Below, piece after piece: positions 22,243 to 30,421 of a stretch of 41,011 bases of DNA. The notes beneath the pieces were generated by a model. The model was not told the origin of the DNA. It saw only the letters and a list, made by a program, of their open reading frames with translations, and did not search any database. This DNA comes from Microcaldota archaeon (GTDB lineage Archaea > Micrarchaeota > Micrarchaeia > Micrarchaeales > CABMGC01). The stretch lies in contig JAKASF010000006.1 in NCBI GenBank assembly GCA_021828295.1, positions 1-41,011 on the forward strand, read 5' to 3'. The stretch's first letter is position 1; each line of letters opens with the position of its first letter. The position numbers and the translations under genes were made by a program.

Positions 22243-22845
22243 ATGGCTCTGCTTGAGATAGTAGCTGCAGTAATAATCATAGTTGTGGCTGCGGTAGTGC
22301 TGGTATTCAACGGGCTCGTTGGCAAACGCAACCGCGTGCAGGACGCATGGGCGCAGATAGACGTGCAGCTCAAGCGAAGGTACGACCTCATTCCCAATCT
22401 CGTCGAGACCGTCAAGGGCTACATGAAGTACGAGAAGAGCGTGCTCACGCAGGTGACGCAGCTCAGGAGCTCAATAGTGTCGGGCAGCGTGCAGGACAAG
22501 GCGCAGGCGAACAACATGCTGAGCCAGGCGCTGAAGAGCCTCTTCGCAGTAGCGGAGAACTACCCGGACCTTAAGGCCTCGCAGACCTACCAGAACCTTC
22601 AGAGCGAGCTCGAGAACACGGAGAACAAGATCTCCTTCGTGCGCACCTCGTACAACGACTACGTGCTTGATTACAACAATGCGATACAGCAGTTCCCGGG
22701 CAACCTGTTCGCTGGGCCCATGGGCTTCAAGCGCATGGACTTCTTCCAGGCGCCAGAGGAGGAGAAGGCTGCAGTGAAGGTAGACCTTACAAGCGATGAC
22801 AACGCGTCTGCGCCCGCCAAGGGGGCTAGGCCGCAGAAGAAGTGA
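22243..22845 (+). CDS. lemA: LemA-family membrane protein
   Basis: The 200-residue protein has one N-terminal membrane helix (about 3-24) and then the conserved LemA body: GLVGKRNRVQDAWAQIDVQL, KRRYDLIPNLVETVKGYMKY, LKASQTYQNLQSELENTENK, the helix FVRTSYNDYVLDYNNAIQQF and PGNLFAG. A charged tail follows (EEEKAAVKVD, KGARPQKK). Its function is poorly known. It is often next to HtpX, as here, suggesting a membrane quality-control role. ATG at 22243 is favoured over TTG at 22234 by the TATA-like box. Confidence 0.93.
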   Translation: MALLEIVAAVIIIVVAAVVLVFNGLVGKRNRVQDAWAQIDVQLKRRYDLIPNLVETVKGYMKYEKSVLTQVTQLRSSIVSGSVQDKAQANNMLSQALKSLFAVAENYPDLKASQTYQNLQSELENTENKISFVRTSYNDYVLDYNNAIQQFPGNLFAGPMGFKRMDFFQAPEEEKAAVKVDLTSDDNASAPAKGARPQKK

Positions 22846-22859
22846 CCCGGTGAATCTGA

Positions 22860-23756
22860 TTGGCCAGTTTCTTTGACGAAATAGCGCGCAACAACCTAAA
22901 GTCGTTCCTACTCCTTGCGATATTCGCCATGTTCTTCATCGGAATAATATATTTCGTGGTCTACCTGCTCGGCGGAGGCGTCTTCGCATTTGCGGTCGGT
23001 GCGCTTCTGGTTGCGCTATATGCTGTGTTCACCTATTACAGCGGTGACAAGGTTGTGCTCGCCGTATCGAGGGCCAAGGAAGCGGACGAGAAGCAGTACA
23101 CTGCCTTGTACGCTTCTGTGGAGGGCCTGTCCTCAGCTATGCAGATCAAGATGCCGAAGATCTATGTGATAAACGACCCGAACCCCAACGCCTTCGCGAC
23201 AGGAAGGAGGAGCAAACCCTCGATAGCCTTCACCACAGGGCTCCTGCAGATGATGAACAGGGACGAGCTCGAGGGCGTCATCTCTCACGAGCTCTCGCAC
23301 GTGCAGGACAACGACATACTCGTCATGACGATCGCGATTGCGTTCGCTGGGGCGATAGGGCTCATAGCCGCGTACATGCGCATGTCGCTCTTCTTCGGAG
23401 GCTTTGGGGGAAGGGGCAGGAACGACTCGGGGCTGCTCATGCTCCTGGTGCTTGTGATCGGGTTCCTGGCGCCGCTGTTCGCGCTGCTGACTAGGCTCGC
23501 GATATCTAGGAGGAGGGAGTACATGGCAGATGCGAATGGAGCTAGGGTGACGAGAAACCCGGCGGAGCTGGCCAGCGCGCTGAAGAAGATACAGGCATAC
23601 GAGAAGAACCCGAACACGCCTCCGGTAATGCACGCAAACGAGGTGACGGCGTCGCTCTACTTCGCGAACCCGTTCAAGGCAAGCAGCTTCGCCAACCTGT
23701 TCTCGACGCACCCCCCGATAGAGGAGAGGATAAAAAGACTGCAGGCGATGTACTAG
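22860..23756 (+). CDS. htpX: HtpX-type M48 membrane metalloprotease
   Basis: The 298 residues carry two N-terminal membrane helices (about 14-60), the zinc motif HELSH at 143-147, the third ligand Glu220 in REYMAD, and two further hydrophobic helices (about 152-171 and 191-211). PNPNAFATGR is also typical. HtpX is a membrane protease that removes damaged membrane proteins. The TTG start at 22860 is well supported by GGTGA at 22849-22853 upstream. It is in an operon with lemA and the next unknown gene. Confidence 0.95.
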   Translation: MASFFDEIARNNLKSFLLLAIFAMFFIGIIYFVVYLLGGGVFAFAVGALLVALYAVFTYYSGDKVVLAVSRAKEADEKQYTALYASVEGLSSAMQIKMPKIYVINDPNPNAFATGRRSKPSIAFTTGLLQMMNRDELEGVISHELSHVQDNDILVMTIAIAFAGAIGLIAAYMRMSLFFGGFGGRGRNDSGLLMLLVLVIGFLAPLFALLTRLAISRRREYMADANGARVTRNPAELASALKKIQAYEKNPNTPPVMHANEVTASLYFANPFKASSFANLFSTHPPIEERIKRLQAMY

Positions 23757-23765
23757 CGCGAGCGC

Positions 23766-24236
23766 ATGTCCATAAATCCGATCGTGGTTGCAGACAAGAA
23801 AGCTGGCGAGCTGGCGGAGATACTGTGCCTTGGCGTCATACGGGCTGCTGACAAGAAGAACTTCTCCATCAAGGCAGGCAAGCTTTCAGAAATAAGCAGA
23901 ACCGTGGTGGAGCGCTTGGAGGAGGAGGGCGCGGCCATGCCCCTGCGCTTCCAGGAGAATGGGCCACACATGGGCTCGGAAGACGTATCCCGCGCCATCG
24001 ACGGCCTTGTTGCGACGCGGCAGGCGGAGCGGGTTGATTCCGACAGGAACAACGGCTTCAAGCCTGGGGACTATTACGAGATTACCGGCCTGGGCAGGAT
24101 TGTCTACAACACGCACCGGGAGTACTTTGACGGGCTCCTGAGAAGGAACGGAACCTCATTGAATAAGTTGGAGGAGGCTACCAAAGTGGCGGTCGCTGAT
24201 TTTAGGGCCAGCCTGTTCCACAACAGGCGGCGCTAG
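23766..24236 (+). CDS. unknown protein, possible winged-helix domain
   Basis: The 156-residue protein starts nine bases after htpX. Its N-terminal half is helical (AGELAEILCLGVIRAADKKN, KLSEISRTVVERLEEEGA). The middle resembles a winged helix (SRAIDGLVATRQAERVDSDR, then DYYEITGLGRIVYNTHREYF), and the tail is basic. It could be a regulator or an effector of the protease operon, but this is inference. Its TAG is inside the CTAG at 24233-24236 shared with secY. Confidence 0.6.
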   Translation: MSINPIVVADKKAGELAEILCLGVIRAADKKNFSIKAGKLSEISRTVVERLEEEGAAMPLRFQENGPHMGSEDVSRAIDGLVATRQAERVDSDRNNGFKPGDYYEITGLGRIVYNTHREYFDGLLRRNGTSLNKLEEATKVAVADFRASLFHNRRR

Positions 24237-25702
24237 GATAGCATTTTGTTGAGCTGCGGGTATTGCTCCAGAGCGTGCTCCTGCTCCAGCTGCTGGTAGA
24301 CCATGTACATTATGCCCACGGTCAGCAGTATGCCCATTCCTGTTCCTACGGCGCCTGTGAGCGTTGCCAGCGCGGCAAGCAGCGCTACGAAGACGCTGCC
24401 AAGCACGGTTATCGTGGGTATGTACTTGTTCAGTATGCTCTCCACTATTCTCGGATCTCGCCTGAACCCTGGAACCTGCCAGCCGACGTCCTGGAGCTGC
24501 TCGGCCACGTTCTTCGGGCTCTGGCCCGTCATCTCTATCCAGAACTTGCCGAACACGACCGCGAGCGCGACCAAGACGAGCGCGTAGATTATTATGTGCA
24601 CGAACTCGGGAACCGCTACTATGCCGCCCCAGGGCAGGTACAGCTGGCTCGTGCCGGTGGCCAGGTATGCAAAGTAGGAGCTGTAGCCGCCTATCCCTCC
24701 GTATGTGGTCGAGTAAGGAAGGGGAAAGTTGGGCGATATCAGGTAGACAATTCCGCCAACCAGGCTGAGCTGGCTCGTGCCGGTGCTGCCGGGCACGACC
24801 TGATAGAGGGCTATGAACTTGGCCAGATTCGCAAACGTACCCGTTACCCCGGCGAAGAAACGGAACCAGACTGTCATGCTAAGCTCGAACGACGTGGCGA
24901 GTATCACGGGCAGCACGCTCACGTAGAGGAACGGGATGGGCAGCCTGCCGCCTATGCCCCTCATCTGGCTGAACACGAGCGGTATCTCTATCTTCATGTC
25001 GTAGGCGTAGATGCTTATCAGGAAGACGAGTATGGCAAAGAAGAGCGGGCCGAATGCCAGTATGGCGTTTGGTATTGCGGTAGCGCCTCCTGTCTCTATC
25101 GCCTGGATCGCCTCGCCCAGCAGTATCGTCGTGGTCCCCGCCACGATGGCGTAGGCGACGCCCCCGGCTATGAAGAGGTTTATTCCAGAAGTTATGCCCC
25201 ACTTGGTCATCGACTCGTCAAGGAAGACGATGAAGATGGCGCTAAGCGCGAGCTGGAGCACAACCACGCCGAAGTACGATGAGCTCACAAGGGGCACGTA
25301 GCCGGTGGAGACGAAGATGAACGACTCGATTATGGCAATCAGCATGGCCGCGAGCTTCTGTATGGATTGGAATCTGCCCTTCTGCTCCTGGTCGTTGAGG
25401 TCTATGTGGAGCAGGCCTGCGCCTATTATGAGCTGCAGCACTATGCTGGCGAGCACTATCGGGCCTATGCCTACGGTTATCAGGCTTCCTATCCTAGAGG
25501 CGAATATCACGCTTATGAGCTGTATCAGCGGCTGGTTTATCGTTGCAGTGCTCACCCCGAACGCAGGCGTGCTGAACATGAGGAAGTAGATGCCCATTAT
25601 GATCGCAGTCCACTTGAGCTTCTCCCTGAACGAGAGCGGCGCCGCGGGCTTGGCTATGCTTGGCACGTACTTGAGCAACACATCGAGAAAGCGCAGGTCC
25701 AT
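24233..25702 (-). CDS. secY: protein translocase subunit SecY/Sec61-alpha
   Basis: The 489 residues match archaeal SecY. There are about ten membrane helices, with an N-terminal RFLDVLLKYVPSIAKPAAPL, FREKLKWTAIIMGIYFLMFS, a plug-region GVSTATINQ, GPIVLASIVLQLIIGAG and DLNDQEQKGRFQSIQKLAAM. The C-terminal part includes FWIEMTGQSPKNVAEQLQDV and GFRRDPRIVESILNKYIPTI. It is the protein-conducting channel that accepts SRP-targeted proteins. Here it does not lie in a ribosomal protein operon with adkA. It sits after a V4R-like gene with a one-base gap. Confidence 0.97.
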   Translation of the reverse strand: MDLRFLDVLLKYVPSIAKPAAPLSFREKLKWTAIIMGIYFLMFSTPAFGVSTATINQPLIQLISVIFASRIGSLITVGIGPIVLASIVLQLIIGAGLLHIDLNDQEQKGRFQSIQKLAAMLIAIIESFIFVSTGYVPLVSSSYFGVVVLQLALSAIFIVFLDESMTKWGITSGINLFIAGGVAYAIVAGTTTILLGEAIQAIETGGATAIPNAILAFGPLFFAILVFLISIYAYDMKIEIPLVFSQMRGIGGRLPIPFLYVSVLPVILATSFELSMTVWFRFFAGVTGTFANLAKFIALYQVVPGSTGTSQLSLVGGIVYLISPNFPLPYSTTYGGIGGYSSYFAYLATGTSQLYLPWGGIVAVPEFVHIIIYALVLVALAVVFGKFWIEMTGQSPKNVAEQLQDVGWQVPGFRRDPRIVESILNKYIPTITVLGSVFVALLAALATLTGAVGTGMGILLTVGIMYMVYQQLEQEHALEQYPQLNKMLS

Positions 25703-25703
25703 C

Positions 25704-26699
25704 TCACTTCACCGCCGCGCCCGAAGCTGCGCTCCTTATTTTTACTCCGTACACTCCCTTGCTGCCTGCAGTCCTGGAGACCTGCACATCGCCTCCGTAC
25801 GCCCCCTTGACCAAGCCGGAGACGAACGCTGCGGACAGGTCGACGAACCTGCCGCTTGACGTCTCGTGGTCGTATGACATGCTTACCTCAAACCCCTTCC
25901 TCTTGCTTAACGTGATCTTCGCATCCCTGAGCCTGAATAGGCGAGCGGCCGATGCTATGACATGCTGCGGTCTCTCCCTGCTCTGCGCTGCAACCAGTTT
26001 GCCAAGCAGGTAGAGAAACTTGGTCGCCTCGCTGAATACGGGCTCGCTGAGGAGCGGTCTGATCGAGAGCATATAGTAGCTGCTGCCCCCGCGCTCCGCC
26101 TTCGAATGCGACAGCGCGTGCCCCAATGCGGCGAGAGTTCGCTGCAGATCAAGACTATCTGGGCCTTCCGGCTTGTGAGACTCTGCGGCTGCGACGAACA
26201 TGCAGTGTGTAGAACCGTTGAACGCGCATGAAGTCTCGGTAACGTCTATCTCCCTGCCTGTGTGCGCGGATAGGTACCCGGATATGACACCGCTATCGAA
26301 TACGTGAACAGCGATGCCTAGGTCGATGCCGTCGGTCCTTGGAGAGTAGGAGGTGAACGTGCTCATCGACTCGAACGCATGGTATATCAGCTTGCCGAAG
26401 CCCGCGCTTTCAAGCACGCGTTCGAGAGGAACCATCCCGCCGTGCGAGTTCCTGTATATCTCGACGCCGAGGTTGTAGCCCGACTTGAACGCGAGCGAGC
26501 GAAGCTCGGGAGAAGAGCTATAGAGTATGTCCTGCGGCTCGAGGCCGCGGTAGAAAGAGGGCTGCGGCGACGAAAGCAGCCTCTTGATCATGTATTCTTC
26601 ATGAGTACCGGCGAGAGGCTGGTGTTTGACGGCACGACCCCTACTGCCGCTATGCAACACGCGTCTGCTTCTTCCCCTTGTCTTTGTTCTTCTCTGCAT
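25704..26699 (-). CDS. V4R-like domain protein
   Basis: The 331-residue frame from ATG 26699 has a basic, Arg-rich N-terminal 36 residues, then MIKRLLSSPQPSFYRGLEPQ and a body with GYNLGVEIYRNSHGG, FESMSTFTSY, VFDSGVISGYLSAH and ETSCAFNGSTHCMF, a Cys-x-n-Cys pattern like V4R (4-vinyl reductase-type) domains. The second half is an alpha/beta region with a repeat-like strand end. The V4R assignment is moderate and the ligand is unknown. ATG at 26591 is the alternative start. The upstream start leaves an 18-nt gap to the preceding stop, which favours it within the operon. The stop lies one base from secY. Confidence 0.6.
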   Translation of the reverse strand: MQRRTKTRGRSRRVLHSGSRGRAVKHQPLAGTHEEYMIKRLLSSPQPSFYRGLEPQDILYSSSPELRSLAFKSGYNLGVEIYRNSHGGMVPLERVLESAGFGKLIYHAFESMSTFTSYSPRTDGIDLGIAVHVFDSGVISGYLSAHTGREIDVTETSCAFNGSTHCMFVAAAESHKPEGPDSLDLQRTLAALGHALSHSKAERGGSSYYMLSIRPLLSEPVFSEATKFLYLLGKLVAAQSRERPQHVIASAARLFRLRDAKITLSKRKGFEVSMSYDHETSSGRFVDLSAAFVSGLVKGAYGGDVQVSRTAGSKGVYGVKIRSAASGAAVK

Positions 26700-26717
26700 A
26701 GAAACAACACAGGCACT

Positions 26718-27227
26718 TTACCTGGATCTGCTGGCGCTGCCAATGCGCATTATCCTTCCGAGCTGATAGTATATAAAGATTAGATTTGCGGCGACGAGCA
26801 GCGCAACCAGCCACACCTGGTATACGCCGAGGAATGAGATTGCGCTGCTGACCTGCAGGGAACCAAACCCGATGGCGTAGAGCATGGATGCGAAGATGGG
26901 CGCGTAGCAGTTGCAGCCTATTATCAGCCCGCCGAATGATGATGTGATTATGCTCAGCGCAGAACCCTCGGCCCCGGCATACCTGGCTCTTATCGATACG
27001 CTAACCGCGTATACGCTTGTTGCGAGGAGCACGGCGGCGCTGAGTATGAGCGCGTATACCAAGTAGATAGGCGCGGTCACCAGGAAGATGCCCTTGTTGC
27101 TGCTAATTATCAGGTACGAGAAGAGGGCGTAGTAGGCGACTATGGCTACTATGGCGACAAGTATGTAGAAGGGCGATGTGAAGATACGCTTGAAAACGTC
27201 AAGTCTCCTCGGCTTCTTGTCTCTCAT
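26718..27227 (-). CDS. five-helix membrane protein with CxC motif
   Basis: The 169-residue protein has about five hydrophobic helices (starting near 20, 47, 66, 94 and 133). One helix contains GLIIGCNCYAP with Cys105 and Cys107. The gene directly follows the DUF929 gene and stops at the same operon's next start. A CxC pair in a membrane helix next to a thioredoxin-like partner suggests a role in disulfide exchange, like VKOR or DsbB. This is inference, and no VKOR signature is present. Otherwise I do not recognise the family. Confidence 0.6.
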   Translation of the reverse strand: MRDKKPRRLDVFKRIFTSPFYILVAIVAIVAYYALFSYLIISSNKGIFLVTAPIYLVYALILSAAVLLATSVYAVSVSIRARYAGAEGSALSIITSSFGGLIIGCNCYAPIFASMLYAIGFGSLQVSSAISFLGVYQVWLVALLVAANLIFIYYQLGRIMRIGSASRSR

Positions 27228-28286
27228 CTAGAGCCCCAGCTTGGCCTCGATCGCGACTATCGAGGGGATCGCGGTGCAGGTGCTGGGCGTGTTGTTCAGT
27301 GTCTTGCAGACCATTGCGATGTAGACATCTGCAGCAGCATACTCTGACCAGGAGAACTGGTCGTTGAAGCCCGATAACTGGGACAGTACCTGCTCGTGCG
27401 TCATGTGCTGAAGCGGGGAAGTGCCCTCCTTGGAAGTGTTGTTGGCGAAGATGACGGCGTCTGCGCCTCCCACCTCATAGGCGCCCCACACAGTGAACGG
27501 CGTGCCTGTGAAGTCGTTGCTGTCTATGATGTAGCTTGTGGCGTCGATGTAAGCGGTGTTGTTTGTCTGGTTGGCGCGCTGCTGTATAGTAGAAAGCGGG
27601 TTCAGGTTGAAACCGGACGCGATTGGGTTTGCGTCCTCGATCGCAAGGAAGCTGACTGTGCTGCTCTGGTAGAAATCGCCGAACACTGTAGACGAGGCGT
27701 TGTAGTGGGTCGGGGCCCAGTACAGGGTGGGCATGTCGCCGTCGCCCAGGGAACTGTAGCCCTTGAACAGGTATGAGAAACTGCCGAACCTGGAGAGCGC
27801 CAGAGCCATGGCCCACCTATTCTCTCCGCAGAAGATGCAGGTGGTGGAGCCGAGGTAGATTACAGTAGGCCTGCCATTCAGCATGAAGAGCGGCAGTTTC
27901 TTCGGGGCCGCACCGACGGTGTTGTTCAGCGTGCCGTTGAGCAGCATCTTCCCGGCTGTCTCGAAGTAGGAGTTTGGTGCATTGTTTATTACGCCCAGCT
28001 CGCTCGTGTTGAGCAGGGCATTTATGTTTGTGAGCCTGCTGCCAAACGACTCGTTCTGCGTGATCACCGGAGCGTCGGGAAAGCTCGTCGATGGCTCCAG
28101 GAGGCTGCTGCTTATGTTGTAGCCGTGCAGAAGAGCGGTCGCGTTCGTAGTCACGTTCCTGTATACTATCCTTACCTGCGGGTTCAGGATGACGTATGAG
28201 GACATGGCTATGGCCACCAGGCCGACGGCTATCGCTATGAGTAAGAGTTTGTTGGTTGTGCTGGTTGCCCGGCTGCTTTTAGCCAT
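27228..28286 (-). CDS. DUF929-family thioredoxin-like extracytoplasmic protein
   Basis: The 352-residue protein has a membrane anchor (KLLLIAIAVGLVAIAMSSYV at about 13-32), a long Asn/Ser/Thr-rich linker, and a thioredoxin-like core with RPTVIYLGSTTCIFCGENRW (CxxC at 150 and 153) and MALALSRFG, a mark of DUF929. The end has two Cys (MVCKTLNN, STCTAIP). The core faces the outside, so thiol oxidation or isomerisation of secreted proteins is likely. The frame can extend to 28325, but box A TTTATATATG (28331-28340) is only 11 nt before that, so ATG 28286 is used. Confidence 0.8.
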   Translation of the reverse strand: MAKSSRATSTTNKLLLIAIAVGLVAIAMSSYVILNPQVRIVYRNVTTNATALLHGYNISSSLLEPSTSFPDAPVITQNESFGSRLTNINALLNTSELGVINNAPNSYFETAGKMLLNGTLNNTVGAAPKKLPLFMLNGRPTVIYLGSTTCIFCGENRWAMALALSRFGSFSYLFKGYSSLGDGDMPTLYWAPTHYNASSTVFGDFYQSSTVSFLAIEDANPIASGFNLNPLSTIQQRANQTNNTAYIDATSYIIDSNDFTGTPFTVWGAYEVGGADAVIFANNTSKEGTSPLQHMTHEQVLSQLSGFNDQFSWSEYAAADVYIAMVCKTLNNTPSTCTAIPSIVAIEAKLGL

Positions 28287-28330
28287 AGAAACTACTGCCC
28301 TTGTTGTATGGGTAAATATTGGCATGGGAA

Positions 28331-28340
28331 CATATATAAA
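28331..28340. promoter_or_regulatory. divergent TATA-like box between DUF929 and the 288-aa gene
   Basis: CATATATAAA reads as a box A in both directions. The plus-strand GTG at 28360 is about 24 nt away, so that transcript would be leaderless. The minus-strand ATG at 28286 leaves a leader of about 20-25 nt. Confidence 0.5.
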
Positions 28341-28359
28341 AGGAGTTTGAGAAGTTGGC

Positions 28360-29226
28360 GTGGGGGAGAGCTTGCGTCAGCAATCCGCGTTGATAAGAGC
28401 GGATAGTGCCAGAGGAGACGCGCGGCAGCATCCTAACCTTCGCCTGATATCTGCAAGGCTCAGGAGCGAGGACGGCACCGACCTGACTGCCAATCAGCTC
28501 ATAGAGAGGGGGATGACCGAGGTCATAGGAAACGGAATCTCGGCTTATGAAAAGGGAGTAGCGCTGGGAATACGCAGGGCAGGATTCCAGTTCCTGTACG
28601 AAGAAGGGTTCCAGCTCAGCAACGGCAGGGAGGTGCACCCGGATCTCACTGTGGGAATGAAAATAGGAAGAAGGCTTGCGGTGGTCGAAGCGCACTACCA
28701 CATGCTCATGCTGAGAGACAAAAAGTTCGTTGAAAAGAGGAGGGAGCTGATGCAGACCTATCCACAGCTCTATAACATACTTGCGAGCCCGGTAGGGAAA
28801 TCTGACCTGGATCGCATGCTCAGGCGCGGCGGTTTGCTGAGGTCGGGAGAGCACGTAGTGCCCACGCTTGCGGACGAGTACTGGAACGTCCCGATATCGA
28901 GGGAAGCCGAGGCGCTCGGCCGCGTAAAGAAACTTCGGGAAAAGGAGAAGAGGAGCGAGAGGAGGAAGGAACTGAAGGCTGCCATCAAGCACAATATAGA
29001 CAAGTTCAGGGAGCTTGATTCGCTGCCTGAATCGGAGAGAAACGCCAGGATAAAGCACATCCAAAGGGGATGGATAGAGAGGATATCGGAAGTGACGAGT
29101 GCAAATGTGAAGAATTTCGCCAGGGAACACAGGAAGCTTGGAGACCTGCGAGTTATCAGGGACGAAGATTTGTTCAAGGCGGTGAAGCGCGCTGCAGAAC
29201 AGGCGCACTGCAAAGACAATCAATAA
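28360..29226 (+). CDS. unknown helical protein
   Basis: The 288-residue protein is cytoplasmic, with no signal or membrane segment. Its N-terminal part contains RLISARLRSEDGTDLTANQL and MTEVIGNGISAYEKGVALGI. A long charged helical region follows (EALGRVKKLREKEKRSERRK), ending with KHIQRGWIERISEVTS. No known motif is seen. The GTG start at 28360 is placed by the TATA-like box. It is a stand-alone gene next to the DUF929 operon. Confidence 0.6.
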   Translation: MGESLRQQSALIRADSARGDARQHPNLRLISARLRSEDGTDLTANQLIERGMTEVIGNGISAYEKGVALGIRRAGFQFLYEEGFQLSNGREVHPDLTVGMKIGRRLAVVEAHYHMLMLRDKKFVEKRRELMQTYPQLYNILASPVGKSDLDRMLRRGGLLRSGEHVVPTLADEYWNVPISREAEALGRVKKLREKEKRSERRKELKAAIKHNIDKFRELDSLPESERNARIKHIQRGWIERISEVTSANVKNFAREHRKLGDLRVIRDEDLFKAVKRAAEQAHCKDNQ

Positions 29227-29256
29227 ATAGCTAGTTTCAGCATTTGTATAGAGAGC

Positions 29257-30027
29257 ATGGGCCAGTACAGCCAAATGATGGCCGTAGAGCGCACGCGGAC
29301 GCGAAGCACCCTCGAATTCTCTGACGCGCACTGCCACCTAAACCTATTCGAAAACCCGGCAGACACGGTGAGGGAGGCCAGGGAGAAGGGCGTGGGAACG
29401 ATTATAACAGCTGGGGGCAGCGCGAAAGACAATTTTGAATGCGCGAGGATCGCAGAGAGAGAGGGAGTTTTTGCTGTGATAGGCATAGGCCCTGATTTTG
29501 CGACCTCCGATTCCGGCTATGTGGTTGAGATAGAGGGACTCGTAAGGAACAGCATGAAGATAGTGGGCATAGGCGAGATAGGGATAGACACGAAGGTTGC
29601 TGATAAGAACAGCATCGAACTTCAGAGGGAGCTGTTCAGGAAGCAGGTGGGCGTAGCAAAAGAGCTCAACCTGCCGATAGTCATACATACGCGCGGCGCG
29701 GTCGAAGAGGTCGCCAATACGATCATCGAGATGCAGGTCAGAAAGGCGCTCTTCCACTTCTTTGAGGGGGATGAGAAACAGGCCCTCGAGCTGTCTAAAA
29801 GGGGCTATCTTATCTCGATACCGCCTGCGATGACGGGAAGGAGGAAAAGGATTATAAATGAGCTTGGGCTAAGTAGCATAGTCGTCGAGACCGATTCTCC
29901 TGTAGTGGGGAAGACTCCAGCTGACGTGATTGGGGTTTGCGAGACAATCGCAAAACTGAAGGGCGTTTCTCTGGAAGAGGTCGCGGCAAAAACAACAGAA
30001 AACATAAGAAGCCTGTTTTATATATGA
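29257..30027 (+). CDS. tatD: TatD-family metal-dependent hydrolase
   Basis: The 256 residues have TatD motifs: DAHCHLN (23-29), IGEIGID, IVIHTRGA, HFFEGD, and VETDSP near residue 209. The five metal ligands (two His, Glu, His, Asp) are visible. Family members are DNases and exonucleases in repair and DNA turnover. The N-terminal 20 residues (GQYSQMMAVERTRTRST) are less conserved. ATG 29257 lies 27 nt after ATAAATAG (about 29223-29230). Confidence 0.9.
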   Translation: MGQYSQMMAVERTRTRSTLEFSDAHCHLNLFENPADTVREAREKGVGTIITAGGSAKDNFECARIAEREGVFAVIGIGPDFATSDSGYVVEIEGLVRNSMKIVGIGEIGIDTKVADKNSIELQRELFRKQVGVAKELNLPIVIHTRGAVEEVANTIIEMQVRKALFHFFEGDEKQALELSKRGYLISIPPAMTGRRKRIINELGLSSIVVETDSPVVGKTPADVIGVCETIAKLKGVSLEEVAAKTTENIRSLFYI

Positions 30028-30033
30028 TAAGCT

Positions 30034-30131
30034 GGGCTCGTAGCTCAGCTTGGATAGAGCAACAGCCTTCTATGCTGCAGTAAGGAAGCAAAGCAAGCTG
30101 AAGGTCGCGGGTTCAAATCCCGCCGGGCCCG
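30034..30131 (+). tRNA. tRNA-Arg(TCT) with an intron
   Basis: The gene folds with acceptor GGGCTCG/CGGGCCC (G1-C72, with one G-U), D-arm GCTC-AGCTTGGATA-GAGC, T-arm GCGGG-TTCAAAT-CCCGC and discriminator G at 30131. The anticodon stem CAGC/GCTG and the loop CTTCTA give anticodon TCT at 30069-30071. A 23-nt intron (about 30073-30095) most likely follows position 37. Its ends TGCT/AGCA can pair, as in a bulge-helix-bulge. The mature anticodon stem would have an A27-A43 mismatch. CCA is not encoded. Confidence 0.85.
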
Positions 30132-30141
30132 TGGTGCTAAC

Positions 30142-30411
30142 ATGAAAGATGACAAGACGCACGAAGAGACAATAACGCAGGTGAAGCAGCAGATAGACAT
30201 ACTCCTCAATGATAACAGCGTGCCTAGGAACGTGAAGGCGGCACTCGAGGAGGCGAAGAAGTCTCTCTCGCAGGGAGAGGGCAACTATTCCGTGCGCTCG
30301 TCTACGGCAACTTACAAGATAGACGAGGTGAGCAACGACATCAACCTGCCCCCCTATGCCAGGACTGTCATCTGGAACATACTGAGCATGCTGGAATCGG
30401 TAAAGGATTAG
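30142..30411 (+). CDS. UPF0147 family protein
   Basis: The 89 residues match UPF0147, a small helical archaeal family: IDILLNDNSVPRNVKAALEE, KKSLSQGEGNYSVRSSTATY, and DEVSNDINLPPYARTVIWNI. It is likely a helical hairpin protein of unknown role. The ATG lies ten bases after the tRNA-Arg end, so it may be read through from the tRNA promoter or use the tRNA gene's own transcript. Confidence 0.9.
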   Translation: MKDDKTHEETITQVKQQIDILLNDNSVPRNVKAALEEAKKSLSQGEGNYSVRSSTATYKIDEVSNDINLPPYARTVIWNILSMLESVKD

Positions 30412-30421
30412 TGTTGATAGC

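Noticed and set aside
24263-25282. A long plus-strand frame inside secY
   Set aside because: It is antisense to SecY and has Tyr/His/Glu-rich composition with no domain.
30067-30073. A CTA (amber suppressor) anticodon reading of the tRNA
   Set aside because: Shifting the stem by one base breaks the pairing. The loop CTTCTA with TCT fits tRNA-Arg and keeps U33.
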